Part shown: one piece after another, positions 36,267 through 42,377 of the stretch
How the letters are laid out: each line of letters opens with the position of its first letter
How positions within the stretch are numbered: position 1 is the stretch's first letter
Source: Ralstonia pickettii
GTDB lineage: Bacteria; Pseudomonadota; Gammaproteobacteria; Burkholderiales; Burkholderiaceae
NCBI RefSeq assembly: GCF_001699815.1
Contig: NZ_MCGB01000098.1
Location: forward strand, 1 to 42,377
DNA: 42,377 bases
Direction: 5' to 3'
The notes under the pieces: generated by a model
What the model was told of the DNA's origin: nothing
The model's input: only the letters and a program-made list of their open reading frames with translations
Database searches by the model: none
Translations under genes and position numbers: made by a program

Positions 36267-38207
36267 TCAGCCGTCGCGTCGGATGCCCGCGCGCGCGGGG
36301 CAATCAATCGGAGCGTCGGCGTCGCCACCGTCACCTTCGTTGGCCAGGTCGCTGTCGGGCTGCATGCCTTCCACGTCGCTGTGGTCGTCGCCCTCGCCCC
36401 AGGGCATGCCGGATTCGCGCAGGCGCTTGCGCTGCATGCGGTCGCGCTGGAACATTTCGGTCAGTTCGTCACGCCCTTGCTGTGCAAGGGAAACGAGCTT
36501 CTTCTGATCGCGGTAAACCGGGTAGACCTGCTCCATTGAATTGAGCGTGTGGCGGCGGAACGTCTGCGCGATGCGGTGCGCTTCGTAGGGCTCCTTGCCC
36601 AGGCCCTCCAGCACCCGGCGGCTAAGCATGAGCGAGCCCTCGAACATCTCGCGCTCGATCACTTCCACGCCGCGGTCGCGCAGTTGGTACACGTGCGACA
36701 CGTTGCGCGCCCGCACGTACAGCTTCAGGTGGGGAAAGCGCTCGCGCACGCGGTCGACCACCTCCAGGTTGGTTTCCATGTCGTCGATGGCGACAACCAT
36801 CATGCTGGCCTTGTCGGCGCCGGCGGTCTCCAGCAGGTCCATGCGCGTGGCATCGCCGTAGAAGACCTTGAAGCCGAAGCGGCGCAGCATGTCGATCTGG
36901 TCGGGGTCGTGATCGAGCACGGTGGCGCTGTAGCCCTGGCTATAGAGCATGCGACCGACAATCTGCCCAAATCGGCCGAAGCCCGCGATGATGACTTCGT
37001 TCTCCTGCGGCTCGATCGTGTCGGGCGCGCGCTTCTTGCCATCCATGAACCGCGGCACCAGCACCTTGTCGTGCAGGAGCAGCAGCAACGGCGTCGCGGC
37101 CATCGAGAGCGCCACCACGAGGTTGAGCGCAGCAGCCGTCTCCGCACCGAGCACGTTGCCCGCCACGCCGGGGCCGAACACCACGAATGCAAATTCACCA
37201 CCCTGCGAGAGCAGGAATGCAAACAGCCACGCCTGCCCGCGCGCAATGCCAAAGCGGTTGGCGAGCAGGCGCAGCGCGCCAATCTTGACCGCCAGGAACA
37301 CCGCAACCAGCCCGATCACAGCCCACGGCTGGCGCATCAGCACGCCAAAGTCGATCGACATGCCGACGGCCAGGAAAAACAGGCCGAGCAGCAGGCCCTT
37401 GAACGGCTCGATGTCGGTTTCGAGCGCGTGACGGTATTCGGAATCGGCGAGCAGCACACCGGCAATGAAGGCGCCCAGCGCCATCGACAGGCCCACGCCG
37501 TGCATCAGCAGCGCAATGCCCACCACCAGCAGCAGCGAGAACGAGGTGAACATCTCGCGCATGTTGGTGCGGGCAATTGCGCGCAGCACGGGCCGCAGCA
37601 GGGTGCGTCCGCCAAAGATCACGGCTGCCACCACGCCCACTGCCTTGGCCGCCGCCACCCAGCTATGGCCGCCGGACGCGTCGCTTGCGTCCGTCGCCAA
37701 CAGTGGCAGCAGCGCGATCATCGGGATGGCCGCAATGTCCTGGAACAGCAGAATGCCGAAGCTGGCCGTGCCAGCGGGCGTGCGCATGAGGTTGCGCTCG
37801 GAAAGCGTGGCCAGCGCAATCGCCGTGGATGACAGCGCCAGGCCCAGCCCCGCCACCACAGCTGAGCGCCACGGATGGCCCACCGCCATGACCGCCAGCC
37901 CGACGGCCAGCGCACACACCACAATCTGCAGCCCGCCGTAGCCGAAGATGCTCCGCCGCAGCGACCACAGCCGCGCCGGCTCCAGCTCCAGGCCAATCAC
38001 AAACATCATCAGTACGACGCCGAATTCAGAGAAATCCAGAATCGACTGCACATTGGTGATGAGCCGCAGGCCCCACGGCCCGACGATCACCCCGGCCAGC
38101 AGATAGCCGAGCACCGAGCCCAGCCCCAGCCGACGCGCCAGCGGCACCGCTGCCACAGCCGCAGCCAGGTAGATGACGAAATTGACGAGCAGATCGTGCG
38201 ATTGCAT
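36267..38207 (-). CDS. kefC: KefC-like glutathione-gated potassium efflux antiporter
   Basis: A 646-residue CPA2-family K+/H+ antiporter. About 12 membrane helices (residues 5-385) contain YLLAGVIVGPWGLRLITN, GVVLMMFVIGLELEP and GNVLGAETAAALNL. A cytoplasmic RCK/TrkA-N domain follows with the NAD-binding motif IIAGFGRFGQIVGRML and VLDHDPDQIDMLRRFG. A charged C-terminal tail of about 100 residues has FQRDRMQRKRLRESGMPW and an acidic Asp-rich end. It would release K+ and acidify the cytosol in response to glutathione adducts of electrophiles. The kefF-type gene sits just upstream (23 bases) as its ancillary subunit. The start ATG at 38207 precedes the first helix. Identification as KefC rather than KefB rests on the KefF partner. 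Confidence 0.88.
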   Translation of the reverse strand: MQSHDLLVNFVIYLAAAVAAVPLARRLGLGSVLGYLLAGVIVGPWGLRLITNVQSILDFSEFGVVLMMFVIGLELEPARLWSLRRSIFGYGGLQIVVCALAVGLAVMAVGHPWRSAVVAGLGLALSSTAIALATLSERNLMRTPAGTASFGILLFQDIAAIPMIALLPLLATDASDASGGHSWVAAAKAVGVVAAVIFGGRTLLRPVLRAIARTNMREMFTSFSLLLVVGIALLMHGVGLSMALGAFIAGVLLADSEYRHALETDIEPFKGLLLGLFFLAVGMSIDFGVLMRQPWAVIGLVAVFLAVKIGALRLLANRFGIARGQAWLFAFLLSQGGEFAFVVFGPGVAGNVLGAETAAALNLVVALSMAATPLLLLLHDKVLVPRFMDGKKRAPDTIEPQENEVIIAGFGRFGQIVGRMLYSQGYSATVLDHDPDQIDMLRRFGFKVFYGDATRMDLLETAGADKASMMVVAIDDMETNLEVVDRVRERFPHLKLYVRARNVSHVYQLRDRGVEVIEREMFEGSLMLSRRVLEGLGKEPYEAHRIAQTFRRHTLNSMEQVYPVYRDQKKLVSLAQQGRDELTEMFQRDRMQRKRLRESGMPWGEGDDHSDVEGMQPDSDLANEGDGGDADAPIDCPARAGIRRDG

Positions 38208-38230
38208 AGGCAGGGAAGAGATCGGAAACG

Positions 38231-38794
38231 TCAGGCGACGGAGTTGGCGTCGGCATCGGCCCGGAGCCAGGGCTGCAGTGCGGCGCGGACCTGCGCGATA
38301 TGGGCGTCGATGACGTCAGCAGACGCATCGTCGGCGTCGTGCAGCACATGCGGCGGCTGCCATTGCATGCCGCACAGCGCGGCGGTCTGCTGCAGCGGCA
38401 GCAGGAACATGTCGAACGTGTGGCCGTGAACGCCATCCGGGTTGTAGGAATGCGCGCGGCCGCCAGTGGTGGCGAGCACCATTAGATGCTTGCCGCGCAA
38501 CGCCGTGCCGCCCGGCCCATAGGCCCAGCCCATCTCCAGCACCACGTCGATCCACTCCTTGAGCAGCGACGGCGTGGCATACCACTGCACCGGAAACTGG
38601 AAGACGATCAGCTCCGCCGCTTCCACCGCTTCCTGCTCGGCACGCACGTCGATGTCGAAATCGGGGTAATGCCAGTACAGGTCGTGCATGGCCACGCCGG
38701 GCAAGCTGGCCAGCGCACGCGCGAGTGGCTTGTTGGCGCGCGACCGGCGCGGCGCAGGATGCGCGTAGATCACAAGAATGCGCGAGGGTGTCAT
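38231..38794 (-). CDS. kefF: KefF-like NAD(P)H oxidoreductase, ancillary subunit of the K+ efflux system
   Basis: A 187-residue flavodoxin-fold quinone reductase of the MdaB/KefF family. The N-terminal strand and FMN/FAD loop are ILVIYAHPAPRRSRANKPLA, and the conserved flavin and partner contacts are in IVFQFPVQWYATPSLLKEWI and GGTALRGKHLMVLATTGG. KefF binds KefC and is needed for full glutathione-adduct gating; it also reduces quinones. It is the first gene of a two-gene operon with kefC 23 bases downstream, the same order as in E. coli. Promoter lies in the divergent region up to 39192. Confidence 0.9.
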   Translation of the reverse strand: MTPSRILVIYAHPAPRRSRANKPLARALASLPGVAMHDLYWHYPDFDIDVRAEQEAVEAAELIVFQFPVQWYATPSLLKEWIDVVLEMGWAYGPGGTALRGKHLMVLATTGGRAHSYNPDGVHGHTFDMFLLPLQQTAALCGMQWQPPHVLHDADDASADVIDAHIAQVRAALQPWLRADADANSVA

Positions 38795-39192
38795 GGAAAA
38801 TCAGGAGGCTGGGGCGTCTTGATGGCGCATCTTCGCACGGCTATTGTTGAGCGGCGTTACAGGCGGCGATCGTACTGCGGGTAGTGATGTAACGCGTGCG
38901 GCACCTGGAAAGCGCACGCCCCATCTCTTTTGCGCGACGCAGCATTTACGTTGTTGCTGCACCACACCGCTGGAGACCTTGCTCAGATGCGCTAAATCAA
39001 TGATTTATCGGGAAATTCTATGGAAAGTCTGACACCAGACTTACGGGGAAACCCTGATTGCACTACAATAGCATGGTGCATTGCACAACACTCAGTTGCC
39101 CCCCCCTGAGTGCCCCGGAGGTGTCATCCGCGCCTCCAACTCATCACTTGCCGCCCTCCACTGAAGGGCGCGATCAGAACAGGAACCGTGTC
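38795..39192. other. Gap between kefF and the GNAT gene
   Basis: The roughly 400-base region contains the two divergent promoter areas. It is clearly AT-richer near 38990-39075 than the genes around it. No further gene is supported; the sequence after 39073 that could be read as the start of the GNAT frame is leader. Confidence 0.45.
39041..39069 (+). promoter_or_regulatory. Promoter of the GNAT gene, with bracketing repeats
   Basis: TTACGG (39041-39046) and TACAAT (39064-39069) are 17 bases apart, giving a start near 39076. ATTGCAC occurs at 39057-39063 and 39080-39086, each followed by TACA or AACA. The second copy forms the dyad GTGCA-T-TGCAC (39076-39086) at the start point, suggesting an operator. 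Confidence 0.5.
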
Positions 39193-39888
39193 GTGAACCC
39201 GCTCGAACTGAGCAAGGCCATCGGCGTCGTCACCCAGGACGACATCGACAAAACGGAAGCCGCGCAAGGTGCGCCGCGTTCCACCGTGCTGGTGCGCGAG
39301 CTTGCTGCGCACCACCGGTCGCGCCTGCTCAAACACCTGCTCGCCCTGGGCGAGGAAGACCGTCTGCTGCGTTTCGGCCAGGTGGTACGGGATCACGTCA
39401 TCGAAGCGTACGTCGACAGCATCGATTTCGACCACGACAAGGTCTTCGGGGTCTACAACGAGCGCCTGGAGCTGACCGGCGTGGGCCACCTCGCCTACCT
39501 GCGCGACAACCCGCAAGGGCGCGTGGCGGAGTTCGGCGTGTCGGTGTCGGAATCGGCGCGCGGCAAGGGCGTAGGCAGTGCGCTGTTCCAGCGTGCCGCC
39601 ATGCACGGCCAGAACACCAAGGTTCGCACGCTGTACATGCATTGCCTGTCGCGCAACGCGGCCATGATGCACATCGCCAAGAAGGCTGGCATGCGCGTGC
39701 AATACGCCTATGGCGAGGCCGATGCCTACCTCGAATTGCCGCCCGCCGACACGATGAGCCTGTTGACCGAAGCCATCGACGAACAGGTCGCCGATCTCGA
39801 CTACATGCTCAAGCGCAACCTGCGCGATGTGCGCCGTTTCGGCCAGCGCTTCTGGCGCTCGCTGGTGCCGCAAAAGCGCGCTGTGTAA
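39193..39888 (+). CDS. GNAT-family N-acetyltransferase
   Basis: A 231-residue acetyltransferase. A N-terminal helical part (residues 1-60) is followed by the GNAT fold (about 60-175) with the strand VAEFGVSVSESARGKGVGSALF; the RGKGVG segment is the acetyl-CoA pyrophosphate-binding motif A. The C-terminal part is helical and basic, ending RDVRRFGQRFWRSLVPQKRAV. The substrate is unknown. The GTG at 39193 follows AGGAACC; an upstream ATG in the same frame lies inside the promoter and is rejected. The leader is about 118 bases. A strong terminator ends the single-gene transcript. Confidence 0.87.
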   Translation: MNPLELSKAIGVVTQDDIDKTEAAQGAPRSTVLVRELAAHHRSRLLKHLLALGEEDRLLRFGQVVRDHVIEAYVDSIDFDHDKVFGVYNERLELTGVGHLAYLRDNPQGRVAEFGVSVSESARGKGVGSALFQRAAMHGQNTKVRTLYMHCLSRNAAMMHIAKKAGMRVQYAYGEADAYLELPPADTMSLLTEAIDEQVADLDYMLKRNLRDVRRFGQRFWRSLVPQKRAV

Positions 39889-39906
39889 GCGCATCGCTCT
39901 GCAACA

Positions 39907-39937
39907 AACGCCCGGCTCACCACCGGGCGTTTTTGTT
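39907..39937 (+). terminator. Rho-independent terminator of the GNAT gene
   Basis: AACGCCCGG and CCGGGCGTT arms around seven bases, then a T-rich tail. It is 18 bases past the stop. Confidence 0.9.
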
Positions 39938-40096
39938 TGGTGTTGGGCGTTGCTCGCCATCTCCCGCCTAGGGCAATTGCGCGCTTGTCAGCCGCGCGGG
40001 TGCTTTCCCTACGATGAGGATGCGGCACCTCTCGCTCTCCAGCGGCGGCCATCAGCGTCGCCCGCGAGCCGATGCCGAGGCAAGAAGGAGACGACG

Positions 40097-40588
40097 ATGA
40101 AGACACCATCCGCGCAATCGATACTGCTGCCAGCGGCCATGCTGCTGTGCCTGGGCGCCGCGCCCGCTGCCGCCCAAGACGCCGCCATGGGCGACATGAC
40201 CATGATCAACCCATCCGCCCTGAAGTGGGTCGACGCGCCGCCCGGCTTGCCCAAAGGCGCCAAGCTTGCCGTGCTCTACGGCGACCCCGGCAAGGACGGC
40301 CCCTACGTCGTACGCCTGAAAACGCCAGGCGGCTACAAGGTGCCGCCGCACTGGCACACCGAGACCGAGAACCTCACGGTGATCTCGGGCACGCTGTACC
40401 TGGGCAGCGGTGACACCATGGACATGGGCGCCGCGCATGCGCTCAAGACCGGCGGTTTTCACAACCTGCCCGGAGGCATGCACCACTACGCCTTCACCAG
40501 GGCGGCGACGGTGGTGCAGATTCATGGCACGGGGCCGCTCGATATCAAATACGTCAACCCGCAGGACGATCCCTCGCCCAAGCAGTGA
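40097..40588 (+). CDS. Exported cupin-domain protein
   Basis: A 163-residue exported protein with a signal peptide (ILLPAAMLLCLGAAPAAA, cleavage before QDAAM). The mature domain is a single cupin: motif 1 PPHWHTETENLTVISGTLYL supplies His, His and Glu metal-ligand candidates, and GGMHHYAF provides the later His. It belongs with the small exported cupins often annotated as DUF4437; the metal-dependent reaction is unknown. The start follows GAAGGAGACGACG. It is a probable single-gene transcript in the gap before the decayed region. Confidence 0.85.
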   Translation: MKTPSAQSILLPAAMLLCLGAAPAAAQDAAMGDMTMINPSALKWVDAPPGLPKGAKLAVLYGDPGKDGPYVVRLKTPGGYKVPPHWHTETENLTVISGTLYLGSGDTMDMGAAHALKTGGFHNLPGGMHHYAFTRAATVVQIHGTGPLDIKYVNPQDDPSPKQ

Positions 40589-40712
40589 AGCCCGGCACGC
40601 CACCGATGCCAATTGCCAGCCACCGGCAAGGTACATCAACAGCCGTTAACACGCCGCCGACGGGCGCTGGCTACCATGCCCCTCCACAGGTCAAGCAACC
40701 ACGGAGGGGCAG

Positions 40713-40847
40713 ATGGTCACCAAGGCCCAGGCCAGACCGAAAACCGATTTCGAGCGCTGGCAGGACCACGGCGACGCCGCGTACATCCGGAAACTCGATT
40801 ACGTGCTCACGCTCATCCCGAAGATCGGAACCGCCGCATGCAAGTAG
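40713..40847 (+). CDS. Short ORF with strong ribosome-binding site
   Basis: A 44-residue product (TKAQARPKTDFERWQDHGDA and then LDYVLTLIPKIG) with no signal or known domain. GGAGGGG precedes the ATG at 40713. Its stop codon overlaps the start of the next gene by ten bases, so it could act as a translational-coupling leader. It may also be a truncated remnant. Confidence 0.4.
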   Translation: MVTKAQARPKTDFERWQDHGDAAYIRKLDYVLTLIPKIGTAACK

Positions 40848-41250
40848 GACGCCTCCTCGTCGCCGTATCGCTGCTGACCGCACAATCGACCATGGCCGCA
40901 GATGCGCTGACCGGAACCTTCCGCGGTGACGGCGTGCCTGCTACGGCGCCTTGTTCCTGCGCTCGAACACCATCGAATGGAATGCCAGCTTCTTCAAGTG
41001 CGGCCCCACGCGCTACAAGGTAATCGAGCAGGACTTGTCCGGCGACCACCCGCACGCGGCCTTCAAGATTGAAGACCATCGCAAGCGCTGCGGCCTGGCC
41101 GTCATCGAGGTCTCGCGCTACAGCGAGTTCTCCTGGAGCGTAAAGGGCTACCAAACAATGGAGGCGTACCAGAAGCGCGAAGAACCCGACTGGAAGGATT
41201 CCGCCGATCCTGCACGCCAGGTCGCCCTGTGCGGCATGCGCAAGGAATAG
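40838..41250 (+). pseudogene. Frameshifted exported-protein gene
   Basis: Frame 1 gives a signal peptide (QVGRLLVAVSLLTAQSTMAA) and DALTGTFRGDGV, then becomes Arg/Ser/Pro-rich non-coding-like sequence. From about 40936 the frame shifted by minus one continues sensibly: ACYGALFLRSNTIEWNASFF, CGPTRYKVIEQDLS, CGLAVIEVSRYSEFSW to the stop at 41250. One missing base between about 40934 and 40939 would restore a 136-residue exported protein with four Cys. It is either a pseudogene, a sequencing error or, less likely, recoding. Function unknown. Confidence 0.6.
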
Positions 41251-41271
41251 CGCAGCCAACGCGCCGCCGCC

Positions 41272-41709
41272 ATGCAGCCGCTCCAACGCTTCGCCCTGGA
41301 GAAACACAGGGGCCCGTATGAGCAATGGCCCATGCGCACGCGCGTGATTGTCGACGGCGTGCCGCACCCGACGCTCACCATCCCCGGCTACGAACTGCTG
41401 CGGCAGTACCAGACCGATCTCGGCTTCGTCCTCATCACCAATTACGACTGCCCGTTTGAAGAGGCCGTCTCCATCACGCTCGTCGCGCCCGACCTTTCAC
41501 GCGCGATCAGCACCGGCACCATCGGTGCGGCGTACTACACGTTCTGGCTGGATGAGGTGGAGTGGATCGATGCGGACCACTTTCGCCTCACCTGCGAAGA
41601 CGCCGTGGGCGATTGGCTGGTCACGCTGCGCGCCCGGCATATCCCGGTGTTATCCCCGGCGGTTTTCATCAAGCGCCGCGTGGCGCCACCGACCCAGCCT
41701 GCGGCGTAG
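41272..41709 (+). CDS. Hypothetical protein
   Basis: A 145-residue protein with no recognised domain. No signal peptide is present. The chain is beta-rich with many aromatic residues (LLRQYQTDLGFVLITNYDCPF, YYTFWLDEVEWIDADHFRL), suggesting a compact sandwich-like domain. It starts 21 bases after the frameshifted gene and may be co-transcribed; the ribosome-binding site is weak. Homologues are not recalled, so the call is limited to a probable gene. Confidence 0.6.
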   Translation: MQPLQRFALEKHRGPYEQWPMRTRVIVDGVPHPTLTIPGYELLRQYQTDLGFVLITNYDCPFEEAVSITLVAPDLSRAISTGTIGAAYYTFWLDEVEWIDADHFRLTCEDAVGDWLVTLRARHIPVLSPAVFIKRRVAPPTQPAA

Positions 41710-41757
41710 AGTGGAACGCCGCCCTATGCTGCTCGCGGCTACCCAATAGACCGCCGA

Positions 41758-41843
41758 GCGCCGCAGTTTTGGCCTCATGTGTCGCGCTCAAACACCTGAA
41801 TTCGCTTGCATGAGAGCGACACCTCGCCGTCAAACTGCGGCGC
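41758..41843. repeat. Imperfect inverted repeat, 12-bp perfect ends
   Basis: GCGCCGCAGTTT (41758-41769) and AAACTGCGGCGC (41832-41843) are perfectly complementary. Further inside, TGTCGCGCTC and GAGAGCGACA pair at nine of ten positions. The region forms a long hairpin in the non-coding stretch before the IS element. Confidence 0.6.
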
Positions 41844-41915
41844 GCGGGGCTCAAAGGTTCGCACTCTGCCCAAAAACATCCCACCCATCGGCCCTCCGAA
41901 GCCCACGCTTCGCCA

Positions 41916-42006
41916 TCAGAGATACGAAGTCATCGAGTCGAGGCTGGCGTTCCGCCGTCAGAGGGTCGAAGCCGTCTGTCAGAGGTCGAAAGTTTCGACC
42001 TCTGAC
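41916..42006. repeat. Degenerate 21-bp-spaced repeats and a 14-bp inverted repeat
   Basis: TCAGAG followed by GA-rich sequence and GAAG begins at 41916, 41958 and 41979, spacings of 42 and 21. Read on the minus strand this gives seven-residue units such as NFRPLTD and GFDPLTA. The last unit is part of a perfect 14-bp inverted repeat (41978-41991 and 41993-42006) with one central base. No coding support. Confidence 0.5.
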
Positions 42007-42109
42007 TGCGGAATGCGAGTATTTGAGACTCGCGTGCCGCCCGCAGCGATTCAGGCTCGAACAAGGAAGGCCCACGATCGGACCGCTGAGGTGCGTCATC
42101 GGCGGTTTA

Positions 42110-42377
42110 GAGCGTGTTATGCACTTTGGACGACAGGTGCGGCGTGAACGAGCATGAGCATGGCAAAGACGACGAAATGCAAGCCGGCGAGTGTTTCAGG
42201 CAAGCGCTCGTAGTCGCGTGCGAGTCTTCGAAACCGATTGAGCCATCCGAAACTGCGCTCGACGACCCATCGGCGTGGCAGCAGGACAAAGCCTTTCTTC
42301 GCCTCTGGCAGTTTGATGACCTGCAATTCGATGCCTTCGTCCCGCGCGGCTTGCGCTGGTTCTTCGCCCGTATAACC
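42110..42377 (-). mobile_element. IS5-family (IS427-group) insertion sequence, partial, one end at 42110
   Basis: The element contains the transposase 3' end and extends beyond the window. Its boundary is set at GAGCGTGTTAT, similar to terminal repeats of the IS427 group, with TTAG at 42107-42110 as a candidate target duplication. The other end cannot be seen. Confidence 0.65.
42117..42377 (-). CDS. IS5-family transposase, C-terminal part
   Basis: The open frame is continuous to the window edge and lacks its start. It has GYTGE near the beginning, [20 protein letters not shown] and the closing [18 protein letters not shown]. The Glu of VVERSFGWL is the third catalytic acid of the DDE fold in this family. 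The stop TAA is seven bases from the presumed end of the element. Probably the second-frame product of a two-frame IS427 element; whether the element is intact is unknown. Confidence 0.85.
   Translation of the reverse strand, partial: GYTGEEPAQAARDEGIELQVIKLPEAKKGFVLLPRRWVVERSFGWLNRFRRLARDYERLPETLAGLHFVVFAMLMLVHAAPVVQSA

Noticed and set aside
41916-42006. CRISPR-like array
   Set aside because: Units are too short (21-base spacing), degenerate and lack distinct spacers; no cas genes are present.
41851-42099. 82-codon minus-strand frame in the repeat strip
   Set aside because: Its seven-residue repeats follow from the 21-base DNA repeat. There is no ribosome-binding site, and the product does not resemble a known protein, so it is reported as a repeat only.

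Overview
The window is a GC-rich stretch (about two thirds G+C by eye) of an accessory-type region from a betaproteobacterium. It is most likely Ralstonia or a close Burkholderiaceae relative. The reasons are the gene families together: a Bug/TctC-type binding protein, a 16-stranded OmpC-family porin ending in Phe, a BvgA/BvgS-like two-component pair, a surface-adhesin-E-like protein, a HiPIP and an IS427-group IS5 element. The species call is inference; no marker gene is present.

Layout, left to right. 1-9 kb: an MscS-type channel and an MFS exporter (both -), a glutathione S-transferase-like protein (+), two tandem related small proteins of unknown function (-), two further small hypothetical proteins (-), a secreted unknown protein (+) and a CDF metal-cation exporter (-). 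9.1-14.1 kb: a LuxR-type response regulator and a 1436-residue BvgS-like hybrid kinase. 14.2-18.7 kb: a tight four-gene operon (flavin monooxygenase of Baeyer-Villiger type, short-chain dehydrogenase, alpha/beta hydrolase, PF10118 metal-dependent hydrolase-like protein) with a recognisable promoter and a dyad at the start site. It is followed convergently by a MerR-family regulator that probably controls it. 19.7-21.9 kb: two overlapping tandem paralogues for exported proteins of unknown function. 22-25.1 kb: an adhesin-E-like protein, a di-haem c-type cytochrome with duplicated domains, tRNA-Arg(CCG) and hisC. 25.4-28.8 kb: a Tat-exported HiPIP, a KdpE-like regulator with no kdpD next to it, a TctC-type binding protein and a porin. 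29.3-35.2 kb: a small repeat-containing exported protein, a periplasmic PaoABC-type molybdenum aldehyde oxidoreductase and an exported M20 peptidase. 35.4-40.6 kb: a DUF1835-family protein, a kefF-kefC glutathione-gated potassium efflux pair, a GNAT acetyltransferase and an exported cupin. 40.7-42.4 kb: a decaying end with a short ORF, a frameshifted exported-protein gene, an unknown gene, a stretch of inverted and 21-bp-spaced repeats, and the 3' end of an IS5-family transposase cut by the window edge.

Functional themes are envelope stress and transport (MscS, CDF, KefFC, porin), sensing (BvgAS-like pair, KdpE-like) and detoxification or oxidation of carbonyl and hydrophobic compounds (GST, BVMO operon, PaoABC). 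No complete phage, CRISPR array, secretion system or defence island was seen. The best candidates for something undescribed are the BVMO operon with its MerR regulator, the tandem exported paralogues at 19.7-21.9 kb, the tandem small paralogues at 4.5-5.4 kb, and three genes whose -10 box sits exactly seven bases before the ATG, implying leaderless transcripts.
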